DNA from: Lachnospiraceae bacterium
Lineage (GTDB): Bacteria > Bacillota > Clostridia > Lachnospirales > Lachnospiraceae
Reading direction: 5' to 3'
Assembly (NCBI GenBank): GCA_024403585.1
Contig: JAKSRN010000040.1
Coordinates: 1-11,422, forward strand
Length of the DNA: 11,422 nt
This document shows, piece by piece, positions 1-7,483 of this stretch (the stretch's first letter is position 1; each line of letters starts with the position of its first letter). Both the position numbers and the translations under genes were made by a program. Below the pieces are notes generated by a model. It ran no database searches, was not told the origin of the DNA, and worked only from the letters and a program-made list of their open reading frames with translations.

Positions 1-1253
1 TGTTCTGTCCACGGGAACAGATCCACCGGCACTGCCTTCCGCGTCTTATACCCCTTCTTTCCAAAAATCTTCAGATCTCTGGCAAGTGTTTCCGGATTAC
101 AGGATATATATACAATTCGATCCGGCTGCATCTTCACTGCAGATTCAATAAATGGAAGGTCACTTCCTGCTCTTGGCGGATCCATGAACAGCACATCCAC
201 ATGCTCCCCCTTCTCTGCCATCTGTACCATAAAGGCACCTGCATCCGCCGCCACATATCTGGCATTCTTCACTCCATTGATCTTCGCATTGATCTTGGCG
301 TCTGCCACTGCTTCTTTATTCAATTCCACACCAATAACCTCTGCTGCTCCATCAGAAGCAATCTGTCCGATCGTTCCGATTCCACAATAGGCATCGATGA
401 TTCTCTCTTTGCCTGTAAGCCCGGCAATTTCAATAGCCTTATTGTAAAGTACTTCAGTCTGCACAGGATTTACCTGATAGAAAGAAGATGGTGAGATCCG
501 GAAGGTTTTTCCACAAAGCACATCTTCGATATAGCCCTTTCCGTACAAAGTAATATTCCTCTCACCAAGGATCATACTTGTATATTTGTCATTGATATTC
601 AATACAACAGAGCTGATCTCCGGGTGTTCTTTTCGAAGAGCCTTTACAAAATTATTCTTGGATGGAAAAACAGGTGAAGTGCAGACCAGTACCACAAGAA
701 TCTGACCGGTTGCAAAGCCACGCCGAACCAGCACACGTCTAAGAAGTCCGAATCCTGTATCCTCATCATAAACACGTACCTTGAAGGATTTCAGCAGATC
801 ACGTACGGTTCGAATAATTGCATCTGCTTTCTCATCCTCAATCAGACATTTTTCCACCGGTACAACCGTATGGGTGCTCTGCTCATACATACCACAGATC
901 GCATTCCCCTTCACATAGGCAAATGCTCCATGCACTTTGTTTCTGTATCTCCATGGATCCTTCATGCCAAGGATTGGGCTCACTTCACAGATTCCCTTTA
1001 AGAGTTCTCTGACCTGCTTCTCTTTTTTCTTCAGCTGTTCTTCATTGGTCATTCCAAGATACTGGCAGCCGCCACAACGATGCACCACCGGGCAGGGTCC
1101 CTTTTTCACCGGTGGTCTGTCGGAAGTCTTCACCTGATACTTAGCTGTTTTTTTATCCTGCAGCTTATCTGTTCTCCTCGCCTGCAACTTATCTGTCTTT
1201 TTACCCCTGAATTTATTCTCTTTATCTAAATGGTATTCTTTCTTATATGCCAT
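1..1253 (-). CDS. rlmD: 23S rRNA (uracil-5-)-methyltransferase, RlmD/RumA family (3' end cut by window edge)
   Basis: SAM-dependent enzyme that makes 5-methyluridine in RNA, most likely 23S rRNA; it acts in the cytoplasm. The frame opens at an ATG (1253) preceded by GAGAGGA and stays open to base 1, giving 417 residues that end ...FPWTE; homologues finish about 20 residues later, so only the tail is missing. A 4Fe-4S ligand set is visible: Cys54, Cys60 and Cys63 (C-x5-C-x2-C, in PCPVVHRCGGCQY) plus Cys136 (VEKCLIED). The Rossmann domain has DAYCGIGTIG, the LFMDPPRAG motif, and SCNPETLARDL with catalytic Cys385. The first 50 residues are a lysine-rich tail with the repeat TDKLQ (residues 20-24 and 28-32) and I see no clear TRAM domain there. 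It is separated from the fatty-acid operon by a terminator. The family is certain; the choice of RlmD over the related RlmCD or TrmA-like paralogues is less so. Confidence 0.9.
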   Translation of the reverse strand, partial: MAYKKEYHLDKENKFRGKKTDKLQARRTDKLQDKKTAKYQVKTSDRPPVKKGPCPVVHRCGGCQYLGMTNEEQLKKKEKQVRELLKGICEVSPILGMKDPWRYRNKVHGAFAYVKGNAICGMYEQSTHTVVPVEKCLIEDEKADAIIRTVRDLLKSFKVRVYDEDTGFGLLRRVLVRRGFATGQILVVLVCTSPVFPSKNNFVKALRKEHPEISSVVLNINDKYTSMILGERNITLYGKGYIEDVLCGKTFRISPSSFYQVNPVQTEVLYNKAIEIAGLTGKERIIDAYCGIGTIGQIASDGAAEVIGVELNKEAVADAKINAKINGVKNARYVAADAGAFMVQMAEKGEHVDVLFMDPPRAGSDLPFIESAVKMQPDRIVYISCNPETLARDLKIFGKKGYKTRKAVPVDLFPWTE

Positions 1254-1309
1254 GATTGTTCCTCTCTTATCAGCAATAACTGTTCTAAAAAGCATAACAA
1301 AAATCTATA

Positions 1310-1350
1310 CAAACGAAAAGACCGAAAAGGCAATCTCTACCCTTTCGGTC
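1310..1350 (-). terminator. Intrinsic terminator closing the fab-acc-fabT transcription unit
   Basis: Read on the minus strand, GACCGAAAGG (1350-1341) pairs with CCTTTTCGGTC (1330-1320) with one bulged base around a 10-nt loop, and is followed at once by TTTTCGTTT. It lies 57 bases past the stop of the regulator gene and about 65 bases before the next start codon, the right place to end the operon. On the plus strand the tail is only weakly T-rich and no plus-strand gene reads into it. Confidence 0.8.
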
Positions 1351-1407
1351 CTGTTATTTCTTTCATAAAACTTCTATGCACTTACGCTCCGTTTCGCCTT
1401 CCTTTTA

Positions 1408-1866
1408 CTACTTCCCGTAACTTCGGAAAAACTCGGAAAGATTATCCAGAGCTCCTGCTAAAACCTGCATCTGCTCCGGACTGAGTTTCTTCATCACAGC
1501 AGTGGTCATCTCATCATGAAATGCTGCATGGTGGCGATATGCTGCCAGCCCCTTCTGGGTCAGCGTGATATTCACGATTCTTCTGTCCTTCTCACTGCGG
1601 TTTCGCTCCACATAATGCTTCTTAACCAGGGCATTCATGGCAGTGGTAAGAGAACCAACCGTAATATTCAGTTTATTGGCAATGGTGGTCATGTTGTTGC
1701 CTTTGACACCCACTGCTTCCAGTACATGCATATCGTTGTTTGTAATGTCACTGAATTCTTCTGTAATGATTGCCTGCTCTTCCAGCTTCATGATCTCATT
1801 GAACAGATGAACCAGCACATCATTGATTGTCTCTCTAGCATTTGTAAAATCTGTCACGTTTCTCAT
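1408..1866 (-). CDS. fabT: MarR-family winged-helix regulator, FabT-like repressor of fatty acid synthesis
   Basis: A 152-residue DNA-binding regulator. The winged helix-turn-helix is clear: MTTIANKLNITVGSLTTAMNALVKK (59-83) is the HTH with its recognition helix, and ERNRSEKDRRIVNITLT (87-103) is the wing with the MarR-type DRR signature. It resembles streptococcal FabT as I remember it in the N-terminal helix (INDVLVHLFNEIMKLEE against INEYLTSIFNNVLVIEE), the MH..E..G stretch, the wing, and the RFHK-like AAFHDEM helix. FabT represses fab genes and binds better with long-chain acyl-ACP as corepressor. Here it is the last gene of the cluster, not the first as in streptococci. The start is uncertain: a stop codon lies three codons before the ATG at 1866 and the AGGGG element touches that ATG, whereas a GTG at 1857 (codon 4) has that element at proper spacing. 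MarR family membership is certain; the FabT role is inferred from sequence likeness, context and matching operators at fabH. Confidence 0.85.
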   Translation of the reverse strand: MRNVTDFTNARETINDVLVHLFNEIMKLEEQAIITEEFSDITNNDMHVLEAVGVKGNNMTTIANKLNITVGSLTTAMNALVKKHYVERNRSEKDRRIVNITLTQKGLAAYRHHAAFHDEMTTAVMKKLSPEQMQVLAGALDNLSEFFRSYGK

Positions 1867-1900
1867 CCCCTGTTACATTCCACATCTTTTCACTAGTTTC

Positions 1901-1929
1901 ATACTATCATGAAATCAGGCCTGATTCAA
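1901..1929 (-). promoter_or_regulatory. Candidate promoter of the FabT-like regulator gene
   Basis: On the minus strand TTGAAT (1929-1924) is followed after 17 bases by TAGTAT (1906-1901) with an extended -10 TG one base upstream (TGA-TAGTAT). It sits 35 bases before the start codon, in the 70-bp gap after accDA, where no terminator is seen. The regulator could therefore be made both by readthrough and from this site. Each hexamer matches consensus at only 4 of 6 positions, so this is a moderate call. Confidence 0.45.
1913..1926. promoter_or_regulatory. 14-bp perfect palindrome in the spacer of the regulator promoter
   Basis: AATCAGGCCTGATT is its own reverse complement and lies between the candidate -35 and -10 elements, where a bound protein would block polymerase. 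With one extra base the symmetry extends to TGA/TCA on each side. The flank reads TTTGAATCA, which shares the TTTGA half-site with the fabH operators but not their N3 spacing. It may be an autoregulatory operator; there is no T-run next to it, so it is not a terminator. Confidence 0.45.
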
Positions 1930-1936
1930 AGGATTC

Positions 1937-3787
1937 TTAAAAAAATCTGTAACGTCTGTACCTCTGCTCTGCCAGTTCTGTTCCATCCAAAGGAAGATAC
2001 TGATTCATAAATCCCTTCATTGCTTCCCTGATACAGGCAAGTGGTTCATCCATCGTATCTTCGGTATATTCTTCCGGTTCCCTGATGATCTTCTCGATCA
2101 CGCCCAGCTGCAGGAGATCTGCTGATGTGAGTTTCATTACTTCTGCTGCTTCCGGTGCACGCTTTGCATCCTTCCAGAGGATTGACGCAAAACCTTCCGG
2201 AGAGAGAATGGAATAAACAGCGTTCTCCATCATCCAGACTTCGTTGGCAACAGCCATGGCAAGGGCACCGCCACTGCCGCCTTCTCCTATAAAAACAGAT
2301 AATACCGGACAGGTCAGTGAAGACATCTCATAGAGATTTCTTGCGATTGCCTCGCCCTGTCCACGCTCTTCTGCTTCCATACCACAGAAGGCTCCTGGTG
2401 TATCCACAAAGCAGATGACCGGTCGATGGAATTTTTCTGCCTGCTTCATCAGACGGAGGGCTTTTCTGTATCCATCTGGGGACGGCATGCCAAAGTTTCT
2501 CTTCATGTTGTCTTTGGTATTCTTTCCCTTTTCCTGGGCAATGACCGTCACCGGTATCCCACAGAAGGAAGCAATGCCTCCGATGATGGCCGCATCGTCT
2601 TTGCAATAACGGTCTCCATGGAATTCCATAAAACCTTCAAACAAAGCTTGTATATAGTCACTTCCCACTGGTCTTTTGGACTGTCTGGAAATCTGAATTC
2701 TGTCCCATGCAGAAAGAGTGTGTTTTTCAGTCTCTTTTGTCAGTGCGCACTTTTCGCTTTCTTCTGTCTGTGAATCCCTGTCACTTATCGTAAATTCCTC
2801 ATCCTCGTAGAGTGTATAGTTCTGCAGGAGATCGGCCCCCTCCTGAGAGAACTTGTTCTTACCCCCATCTGTAAAGGAAGAGGATATTGTCTTGCGGTTA
2901 CAGGATGCATGTTCGGCAGCATGCAGCAGCAGAATATTTCCCAGCACCTGTCGCATGTTTTCGCGCTTCACAATCTGGTCCACAAATCCATGCTCCAACA
3001 GAAATTCAGCTCTCTGAAATCCCTTCGGCAGTTTCTGTCTGATGGTCTGCTCAATTACACGCGGTCCTGCAAATCCCACCAGTGCCCCTGGCTCAGCCAG
3101 GATAATATCCCCTAACATGGCAAAGCTGGCAGTTACACCGCCTGTGGTTGGATCCGTCAGAACTGTCACATAAAGAAGCCCGGCTTCGCTATGACGCTTC
3201 AGGGCTGCGGATGTCTTTGCCATCTGCATGAGAGAGATGATTCCCTCCTGCATTCTGGCACCGCCTGAACAGGTAAAGAGAATCACCGGCAGTTTTTCCT
3301 CTGTGGCACGCTCAACCGCACGAGTGATCTTCTCACCCACAACCTGGCCCATGCTTGCCATCATAAAACGGCCGTCACAGACACCGATCACCGCCGGAAT
3401 CCCCTTGATCGTGATCCGACCGGTCACCACTGCCTCGTCAAGGCCTGTTTTTCTCTTTGATGCTTTCAGTTTCTCATCATAACCACGGAACTCCAGCGGA
3501 TTCTTCTCATCCAGCCCCATGTCCCACTCTTCAAAGCTGCCCTCATCTGTGATCATACGGATCCGACGGTAGGCTGGCAGGCGGAAATAGGCACCGCATT
3601 TGGGGCAGATGTAGTAACCTCGTTTTACTTCATCCGTGACAATGGTACTTCCGCAGTAATTGCATTTTCGGAAGAGGCCGTCAGGAATTTCAGGACTGCC
3701 TGTTCTGGCAGTTTCTTCCTGCTGCGTCCCCTCTGGTTCTATGTTTTCATATTGATTTTTCTTGAATTTTTTCTTTAAATCAATCAT
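1937..3787 (-). CDS. accDA: Fused acetyl-CoA carboxylase carboxyltransferase, beta (AccD) + alpha (AccA) subunits
   Basis: One 616-residue protein carrying both carboxyltransferase halves, which move the carboxyl group from carboxybiotin on AccB to acetyl-CoA to give malonyl-CoA. Residues 33-290 are AccD: a zinc ribbon with Cys42, Cys45, Cys61 and Cys64 (KCNYC...CPKC), then the crotonase-like fold with FTCSGGARMQEG (171-182) and TGGVTASFAMLGD. Residues 291-358 are a polar, low-conservation linker. Residues 359-616 are AccA: WDRIQISRQSKRPVG, NFGMPSPDGYRKALRLM, FVDTPGAFCG, the oxyanion-forming GEGGSGGALA (501-510) and ILSPEGFASILWKDA. The long helical N-terminal region of separate AccA proteins is missing or replaced by the linker. 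In E. coli and Bacillus these are two genes. Start: ATG 2 bases after the accC stop, with no strong ribosome site, suggesting translational coupling. The frame is unbroken through the junction. Confidence 0.93.
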   Translation of the reverse strand: MIDLKKKFKKNQYENIEPEGTQQEETARTGSPEIPDGLFRKCNYCGSTIVTDEVKRGYYICPKCGAYFRLPAYRRIRMITDEGSFEEWDMGLDEKNPLEFRGYDEKLKASKRKTGLDEAVVTGRITIKGIPAVIGVCDGRFMMASMGQVVGEKITRAVERATEEKLPVILFTCSGGARMQEGIISLMQMAKTSAALKRHSEAGLLYVTVLTDPTTGGVTASFAMLGDIILAEPGALVGFAGPRVIEQTIRQKLPKGFQRAEFLLEHGFVDQIVKRENMRQVLGNILLLHAAEHASCNRKTISSSFTDGGKNKFSQEGADLLQNYTLYEDEEFTISDRDSQTEESEKCALTKETEKHTLSAWDRIQISRQSKRPVGSDYIQALFEGFMEFHGDRYCKDDAAIIGGIASFCGIPVTVIAQEKGKNTKDNMKRNFGMPSPDGYRKALRLMKQAEKFHRPVICFVDTPGAFCGMEAEERGQGEAIARNLYEMSSLTCPVLSVFIGEGGSGGALAMAVANEVWMMENAVYSILSPEGFASILWKDAKRAPEAAEVMKLTSADLLQLGVIEKIIREPEEYTEDTMDEPLACIREAMKGFMNQYLPLDGTELAEQRYRRYRFF

Positions 3788-3789
3788 GT

Positions 3790-5142
3790 CTATTCTTGTT
3801 CTCTAATCTCGTGGGTATTCAGATATTCGATGGTGGTTCTGCCCATCTGATAATCCGGCTCATTCAGAATTCCATAGAGATAGTTGACATTGGTCTCCAC
3901 TCCCTCAATCACCACCTCCCCCAAGGCACTGATCATCTTCCGAATGGCTTCTTTTCGGTTTTTTCCGTGAACGATCAGCTTGCCGATCATGGAATCGTAA
4001 TAAGGCGGGATTGTATAACCTCTGTAGATGGCTGTGTCCAGACGAACACCATTGCCACCCGGCAGATAGAGTTCTGAAATCGTGCCGGGACAAGGCCGGA
4101 AATTCTTTGATGGAATCTCCGCATTGATCCTGCACTCAATGGCATGACCATCCAGATGTACGTCCTTCTGACTGAAGGACAGGTCTTCTCCGGATGCAAT
4201 ACGGATCTGCTCCTTGATCAGGTCAATCCCTGTAACCATCTCCGTCACCGGATGTTCCACCTGAATCCTGGTATTCATCTCCATGAAATAGAAGTTGTTT
4301 TTCTCATCCAGGAGGAACTCGATGGTACCGGCATTGCAATAACCGGCAGCCTTAGCCGCACGCACGGCTGTCTCACCGATCTTTTTTCTCAGCTTATCGG
4401 AAAGGACCGCACAGGGAGCCTCCTCCAGAACCTTCTGGTGATTTCTCTGGATCGAACAGTCACGCTCGCCAAGGTGCACCACGTGCCCCTTTTGATCCGC
4501 CAGGATCTGCACCTCAATATGCCTTGGATTCTGCACAAAATGCTCAATATACATCGTCCGATCGCCAAATGCCTTATCCGCCTCTGACTGGGCTGTCTGG
4601 AAAGCTGTCTTGAACTCAGCCGGTGTAAATGCGGTACGCATCCCCTTGCCACCTCCGCCCAGTGCAGCCTTGATCATAACCGGATAGCCGATCTTGGCAG
4701 CTTCTTTTTTACCTGTCTCCACATCATATACGGCATCTTTGGTTCCCTTGATCACAGGGATCCCCGCCTTCACCATGGTGTTTCTGGCAACGGATTTATT
4801 GCCCAGCTTCTCAATGGTCTCTGAGGATGGTCCCACGAATGTGATCTGGCACTCCTCACAGAGTCTGACGAATCTGCTGTTTTCAGATAAAAATCCAAAT
4901 CCCGGATGAATGGCATCAGCACCGGAAACCATGGTGGCACTGATGATCTGCTGCATATTCAGATAGCTCTTATCGGAGGGAGCAGGGCCGATGCAGATGG
5001 CTTCATCTGCCAGCTGCGCATGCAGGGCATCATTGTCAGCCTCTGAATAGACTGCAACGGTCTGCACACCCAATTCCCTGCAGGCACGGATGATCCGCAC
5101 CGCGATCTCTCCTCTGTTGGCGATCAATAACTTTCTGATCAT
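3790..5142 (-). CDS. accC: Acetyl-CoA carboxylase, biotin carboxylase subunit
   Basis: A 450-residue ATP-grasp enzyme that uses ATP and bicarbonate to carboxylate the biotin on AccB, the first half-reaction of malonyl-CoA synthesis. The N-terminal domain opens with the typical IRKLLIANRGEIAVRIIRAC. ATP-grasp features are present: Lys116, Lys158, the glycine loop LGGGGKGMR (161-169), Glu288 in FMEMNTRIQVEHPVTE, and the conserved HAIECRINAE (331-340) with Arg336. The length matches E. coli AccC (449). It starts 5 bases after the fabZ stop; the GGTGGGA inside the end of fabZ is the only, weak, ribosome site. It lacks the biotinyl and carboxyltransferase domains of pyruvate or propionyl-CoA carboxylases, and its place between fabZ and accDA confirms the fatty-acid role. 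Confidence 0.96.
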   Translation of the reverse strand: MIRKLLIANRGEIAVRIIRACRELGVQTVAVYSEADNDALHAQLADEAICIGPAPSDKSYLNMQQIISATMVSGADAIHPGFGFLSENSRFVRLCEECQITFVGPSSETIEKLGNKSVARNTMVKAGIPVIKGTKDAVYDVETGKKEAAKIGYPVMIKAALGGGGKGMRTAFTPAEFKTAFQTAQSEADKAFGDRTMYIEHFVQNPRHIEVQILADQKGHVVHLGERDCSIQRNHQKVLEEAPCAVLSDKLRKKIGETAVRAAKAAGYCNAGTIEFLLDEKNNFYFMEMNTRIQVEHPVTEMVTGIDLIKEQIRIASGEDLSFSQKDVHLDGHAIECRINAEIPSKNFRPCPGTISELYLPGGNGVRLDTAIYRGYTIPPYYDSMIGKLIVHGKNRKEAIRKMISALGEVVIEGVETNVNYLYGILNEPDYQMGRTTIEYLNTHEIREQE

Positions 5143-5147
5143 GTTTC

Positions 5148-5576
5148 TTATCCCACCATGAATGTCAGCTCTGCCTTGGCAACTACCTTTCCTTCCACAG
5201 TCGCTACTGCTTCACCGATTCCCATTGGACCTTTCTGTTTGATAATCTTAGTTTCCAGTTTCAGCTTGTCTCCCGGTCTCACCTGACCTTTGAAACGGCA
5301 GTTGTTGATTCCTCCGAAGAAAGCGATCTTGCCCTTCATTGCTTCCTGGGACAGAATGGCAACAGCGCCAACCTGAGCCAGAGCCTCAATGATCAGCACA
5401 CCCGGCATAACAGGGTGCTCCGGAAAATGCCCCTTGAAGAAATCTTCTCTGTAGGTCACACATTTATATCCCACGGCAGAGATGCCTGGTTCGTAATCTT
5501 CAATATAATCCACCAGAAGAAATGGATGTCTGTGGGGAATGATTTTCTGAATCTCTTCAATTGTTAAGCTGTTCAT
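5148..5576 (-). CDS. fabZ: (3R)-hydroxyacyl-ACP dehydratase
   Basis: A 142-residue hot-dog-fold dehydratase that turns 3-hydroxyacyl-ACP into trans-2-enoyl-ACP in each elongation round. Catalytic His15 lies in IIPHRHPFLLVD and Glu64 in MPGVLIIEALAQ; GHFPEHPVMPG is also diagnostic. The start chosen is the ATG at 5576, which has AGGAGG 7 bases upstream and gives a normal FabZ N-terminus (MNSLTIEEIQK). The frame stays open about 50 codons further upstream into accB, but that stretch looks non-coding and would add an unusual leader. No FabA, FabM or FabN is visible in the window, so how double bonds are made here is not shown; FabZ with FabF may serve, as reported for some clostridia. Confidence 0.95.
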   Translation of the reverse strand: MNSLTIEEIQKIIPHRHPFLLVDYIEDYEPGISAVGYKCVTYREDFFKGHFPEHPVMPGVLIIEALAQVGAVAILSQEAMKGKIAFFGGINNCRFKGQVRPGDKLKLETKIIKQKGPMGIGEAVATVEGKVVAKAELTFMVG

Positions 5577-5603
5577 AGTCGATCCTCCTTCTGTTTGCTT
5601 TGC

Positions 5604-5655
5604 TACAGATTCTTCTTGTAATCTGCATATTTCCATTTGCAGGTTCTCTGCAAAT
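5604..5655 (-). other. Two adjacent inverted repeats (mRNA hairpins) in the 97-bp accB-fabZ spacer
   Basis: Hairpin 1 (5635-5655) has perfect 8-bp arms ATTTGCAG and CTGCAAAT around a 5-nt loop. Hairpin 2 (5604-5627) has 8-bp arms with one G-U pair around an 8-nt loop and ends about 20 bases before the fabZ ribosome site. Neither is GC-rich or followed by a T-run, so they are not intrinsic terminators. They could affect message processing, stability or fabZ translation; the function is unknown. Confidence 0.5.
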
Positions 5656-5673
5656 CTTTCTATATCTTCTACA

Positions 5674-6204
5674 TCAGGCTGGCAAAATACGGAACAGTGG
5701 CTGTCCAAACTCAACCGCCTGTGCATTCTTCACCAGAACCTCCTTGATCACACCGTCTGTCTCGGCTTCGATCTCGTTCATCAGCTTCATTGCCTCTACG
5801 ATGGCAATGGTCTGTCCTGCATGAACGGTATCTCCTACCTTTACGAATGGCTCTGCATCCTCAGCCGGAGCCGCATAGAAGACACCTACTAACGGAGACT
5901 GAATCTCACTGGTATCCGTGCTTGCCGCACCCTCTTTTTCTTCTGTATCTGACTGGGCGGGCATTGTGTTGCCTGTGAATGGCATTGGAACAGCGGCTCC
6001 ATAGGGCATCGCTGCCGGCTGCATCGAACGTACCGCTTCCATCCCGGCTGTCGCCTGCACTGTCGGAAGAGCCGGCATTACCTGGACAGTTTCTGTCCTT
6101 CTGCCCTGAATGGAGATCTTCACTCCGTTCTCTTCATATTCTAAGGACTGAACTCCTGTGTCTGCTACAACCTGTAGCAGTTTTTCAAGTTCTTCAATCT
6201 TCAT
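5674..6204 (-). CDS. accB: Biotin carboxyl carrier protein of acetyl-CoA carboxylase
   Basis: A 176-residue carrier whose biotin shuttles carboxyl groups between AccC and the AccD-AccA fusion. Residues 1-36 form the usual N-terminal segment (MKIEELEKLLQVVADTGV..LEYEENGVKISI). Residues 37-100 are a Pro/Ala/Met/Thr-rich flexible linker. Residues 101-176 are the biotinyl domain (QSPLVGVFYAAPAEDAEPFVKVGDTV...) with Lys140 in EAMKLM as the biotinylation site, and the protein ends FGQPLFRILPA as BCCPs do. It starts 9 bases after the fabF stop, with CAGGAG overlapping that stop codon. The linker is somewhat long, but total length is within the family range (about 150-180). Confidence 0.96.
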   Translation of the reverse strand: MKIEELEKLLQVVADTGVQSLEYEENGVKISIQGRRTETVQVMPALPTVQATAGMEAVRSMQPAAMPYGAAVPMPFTGNTMPAQSDTEEKEGAASTDTSEIQSPLVGVFYAAPAEDAEPFVKVGDTVHAGQTIAIVEAMKLMNEIEAETDGVIKEVLVKNAQAVEFGQPLFRILPA

Positions 6205-6213
6205 CTTCTTATC

Positions 6214-7452
6214 CTACTCCTGATATTTCTTCACCAGAAGAGAGGCATTGTGTCCTCCGAATCCCAGTGAGTTACTCATGGCATATTCTACCTTTTGCTG
6301 TACCGGAGCACCAAAGCAGTAATCCAGATCCAGCTCCTCCTCGCTTTCACAGCTTCCCAGGGTCTGGTGGATATAGTCTTCCATAACACTCTTTACACAT
6401 ACAACAAATTCCACACCGCCGGCTGCACCCAGAAGGTGACCGATCATGGACTTGGTAGAGTTGATCTTCAGGTCTTTTGCACTCTCGCCGAATGCCTTTT
6501 TGATAGCTCTTGTCTCAGCCAGATCATTCAGGTGGGTAGATGTTCCGTGGGCATTGATGTAATCCACTTGAGATGGCTGAATGCCAGCCTCTTCCATAGC
6601 GTACTGCATTGCCCTGGCAGCACCTTCGCCATCCTCGGCCGGGGCTGTGATATGAAAGGCATCACCGGTAGCGCCGTAGCCCACCAGCTCTGCTAAGATC
6701 ACTGCACCACGTTTTTTAGCATGCTCCAGTTCCTCCAGAACTACCACGCCTGCGCCTTCACCCATTACAAATCCGCTTCTGTCCTTATCAAAAGGAATGG
6801 ATGCTTTGGCAGGATCCGGATTCTGAGTCAGGGCTGTAAGGCTGGTAAAGCCTGCCAGTCCGACCTCACAGATGGCACTTTCACACCCGCCTGCTAACAT
6901 CACCTCTGCATCGCCGTACTGAATCGCTCTGAAGGCATCACCGATGCTGTTGCTTCCGGAAGCACAGGCAGTCACGACGGAGCTGCATTTTCCTTTTGCG
7001 CCCAAAGTGATGGAAACATTGCCGGCTGCCATATTGGCGATCATCAGCGGCACCATCACAGGGCTGACACGGTTTGGTCCCTTCTCCAACAGTTTACCAT
7101 ACTCTTTCTGGATGCACTGCAGGCTTCCTACACCGGAGCTGATGATTACACCCACACGGTATGGATCCTCTTCCTCCATGTTCAATCCTGCCTGATCGTA
7201 TGCTTCTTTGGCTGCTGCTACTGCATACTGGGAAAATGCCTCCATTCTCCTTGCTGCTTTTGCATCCATATGATCCGCAGCCTTAAAGTTTTTCACCTCT
7301 GCCGCCAGATGCACTTTATAGTCACTGGTATCGAACTTTGTAACCGGTCCGATTCCAAGAGTTCCCTTCTTCACATTGTCCCAGAACTCGTCCACTGTAT
7401 TACCGATCGGTGTTACAGCTCCCATTCCGGTGATCACTACACGTCTTTTCAT
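6214..7452 (-). CDS. fabF: Beta-ketoacyl-ACP synthase II
   Basis: A 412-residue condensing enzyme that elongates acyl-ACP with malonyl-ACP. With the start at 7452 (MKRRVVITGMG) the catalytic residues fall at Cys163 (VTACASGSNSIGD), His302 (NAHGTSTHLND) and His339 (SMIGHLLGAAG), with Lys334; the Cys is at exactly the E. coli FabF position. The C-terminal NSLGFGGHNASLL is also typical. The frame is open 18 codons further up to 7506, but that adds an atypical charged leader, and AGAGGAG lies 10 bases before 7452. It is the only elongating synthase in the window, so it probably handles most chain lengths. A 111-bp repeat-bearing spacer separates it from fabG. Confidence 0.96.
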   Translation of the reverse strand: MKRRVVITGMGAVTPIGNTVDEFWDNVKKGTLGIGPVTKFDTSDYKVHLAAEVKNFKAADHMDAKAARRMEAFSQYAVAAAKEAYDQAGLNMEEEDPYRVGVIISSGVGSLQCIQKEYGKLLEKGPNRVSPVMVPLMIANMAAGNVSITLGAKGKCSSVVTACASGSNSIGDAFRAIQYGDAEVMLAGGCESAICEVGLAGFTSLTALTQNPDPAKASIPFDKDRSGFVMGEGAGVVVLEELEHAKKRGAVILAELVGYGATGDAFHITAPAEDGEGAARAMQYAMEEAGIQPSQVDYINAHGTSTHLNDLAETRAIKKAFGESAKDLKINSTKSMIGHLLGAAGGVEFVVCVKSVMEDYIHQTLGSCESEEELDLDYCFGAPVQQKVEYAMSNSLGFGGHNASLLVKKYQE

Positions 7453-7483
7453 GCTTCTTTCACTCCTCTTCGCCCTTGGGGGC

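Noticed and set aside
1338..1382. Tiny minus-strand ORF of about 14 codons after the regulator gene
   Set aside because: It ends inside the terminator hairpin and shows nothing recognisable.
1910..1928. Palindrome between accDA and the regulator gene as a terminator
   Set aside because: There is no T-run on either strand and no loop; it fits an operator better.
5655..5685. Possible internal promoter (TTGCCA with TAGAAA or TATAGA) just before fabZ
   Set aside because: The -10 is weak at 17-bp spacing and the spacing is poor for the better hexamer; not enough to call.
5577..5726. Extension of FabZ by about 50 residues to an upstream ATG at 5726
   Set aside because: It would overlap the end of accB, adds a leader unlike FabZ, and the ATG at 5576 has a perfect AGGAGG.
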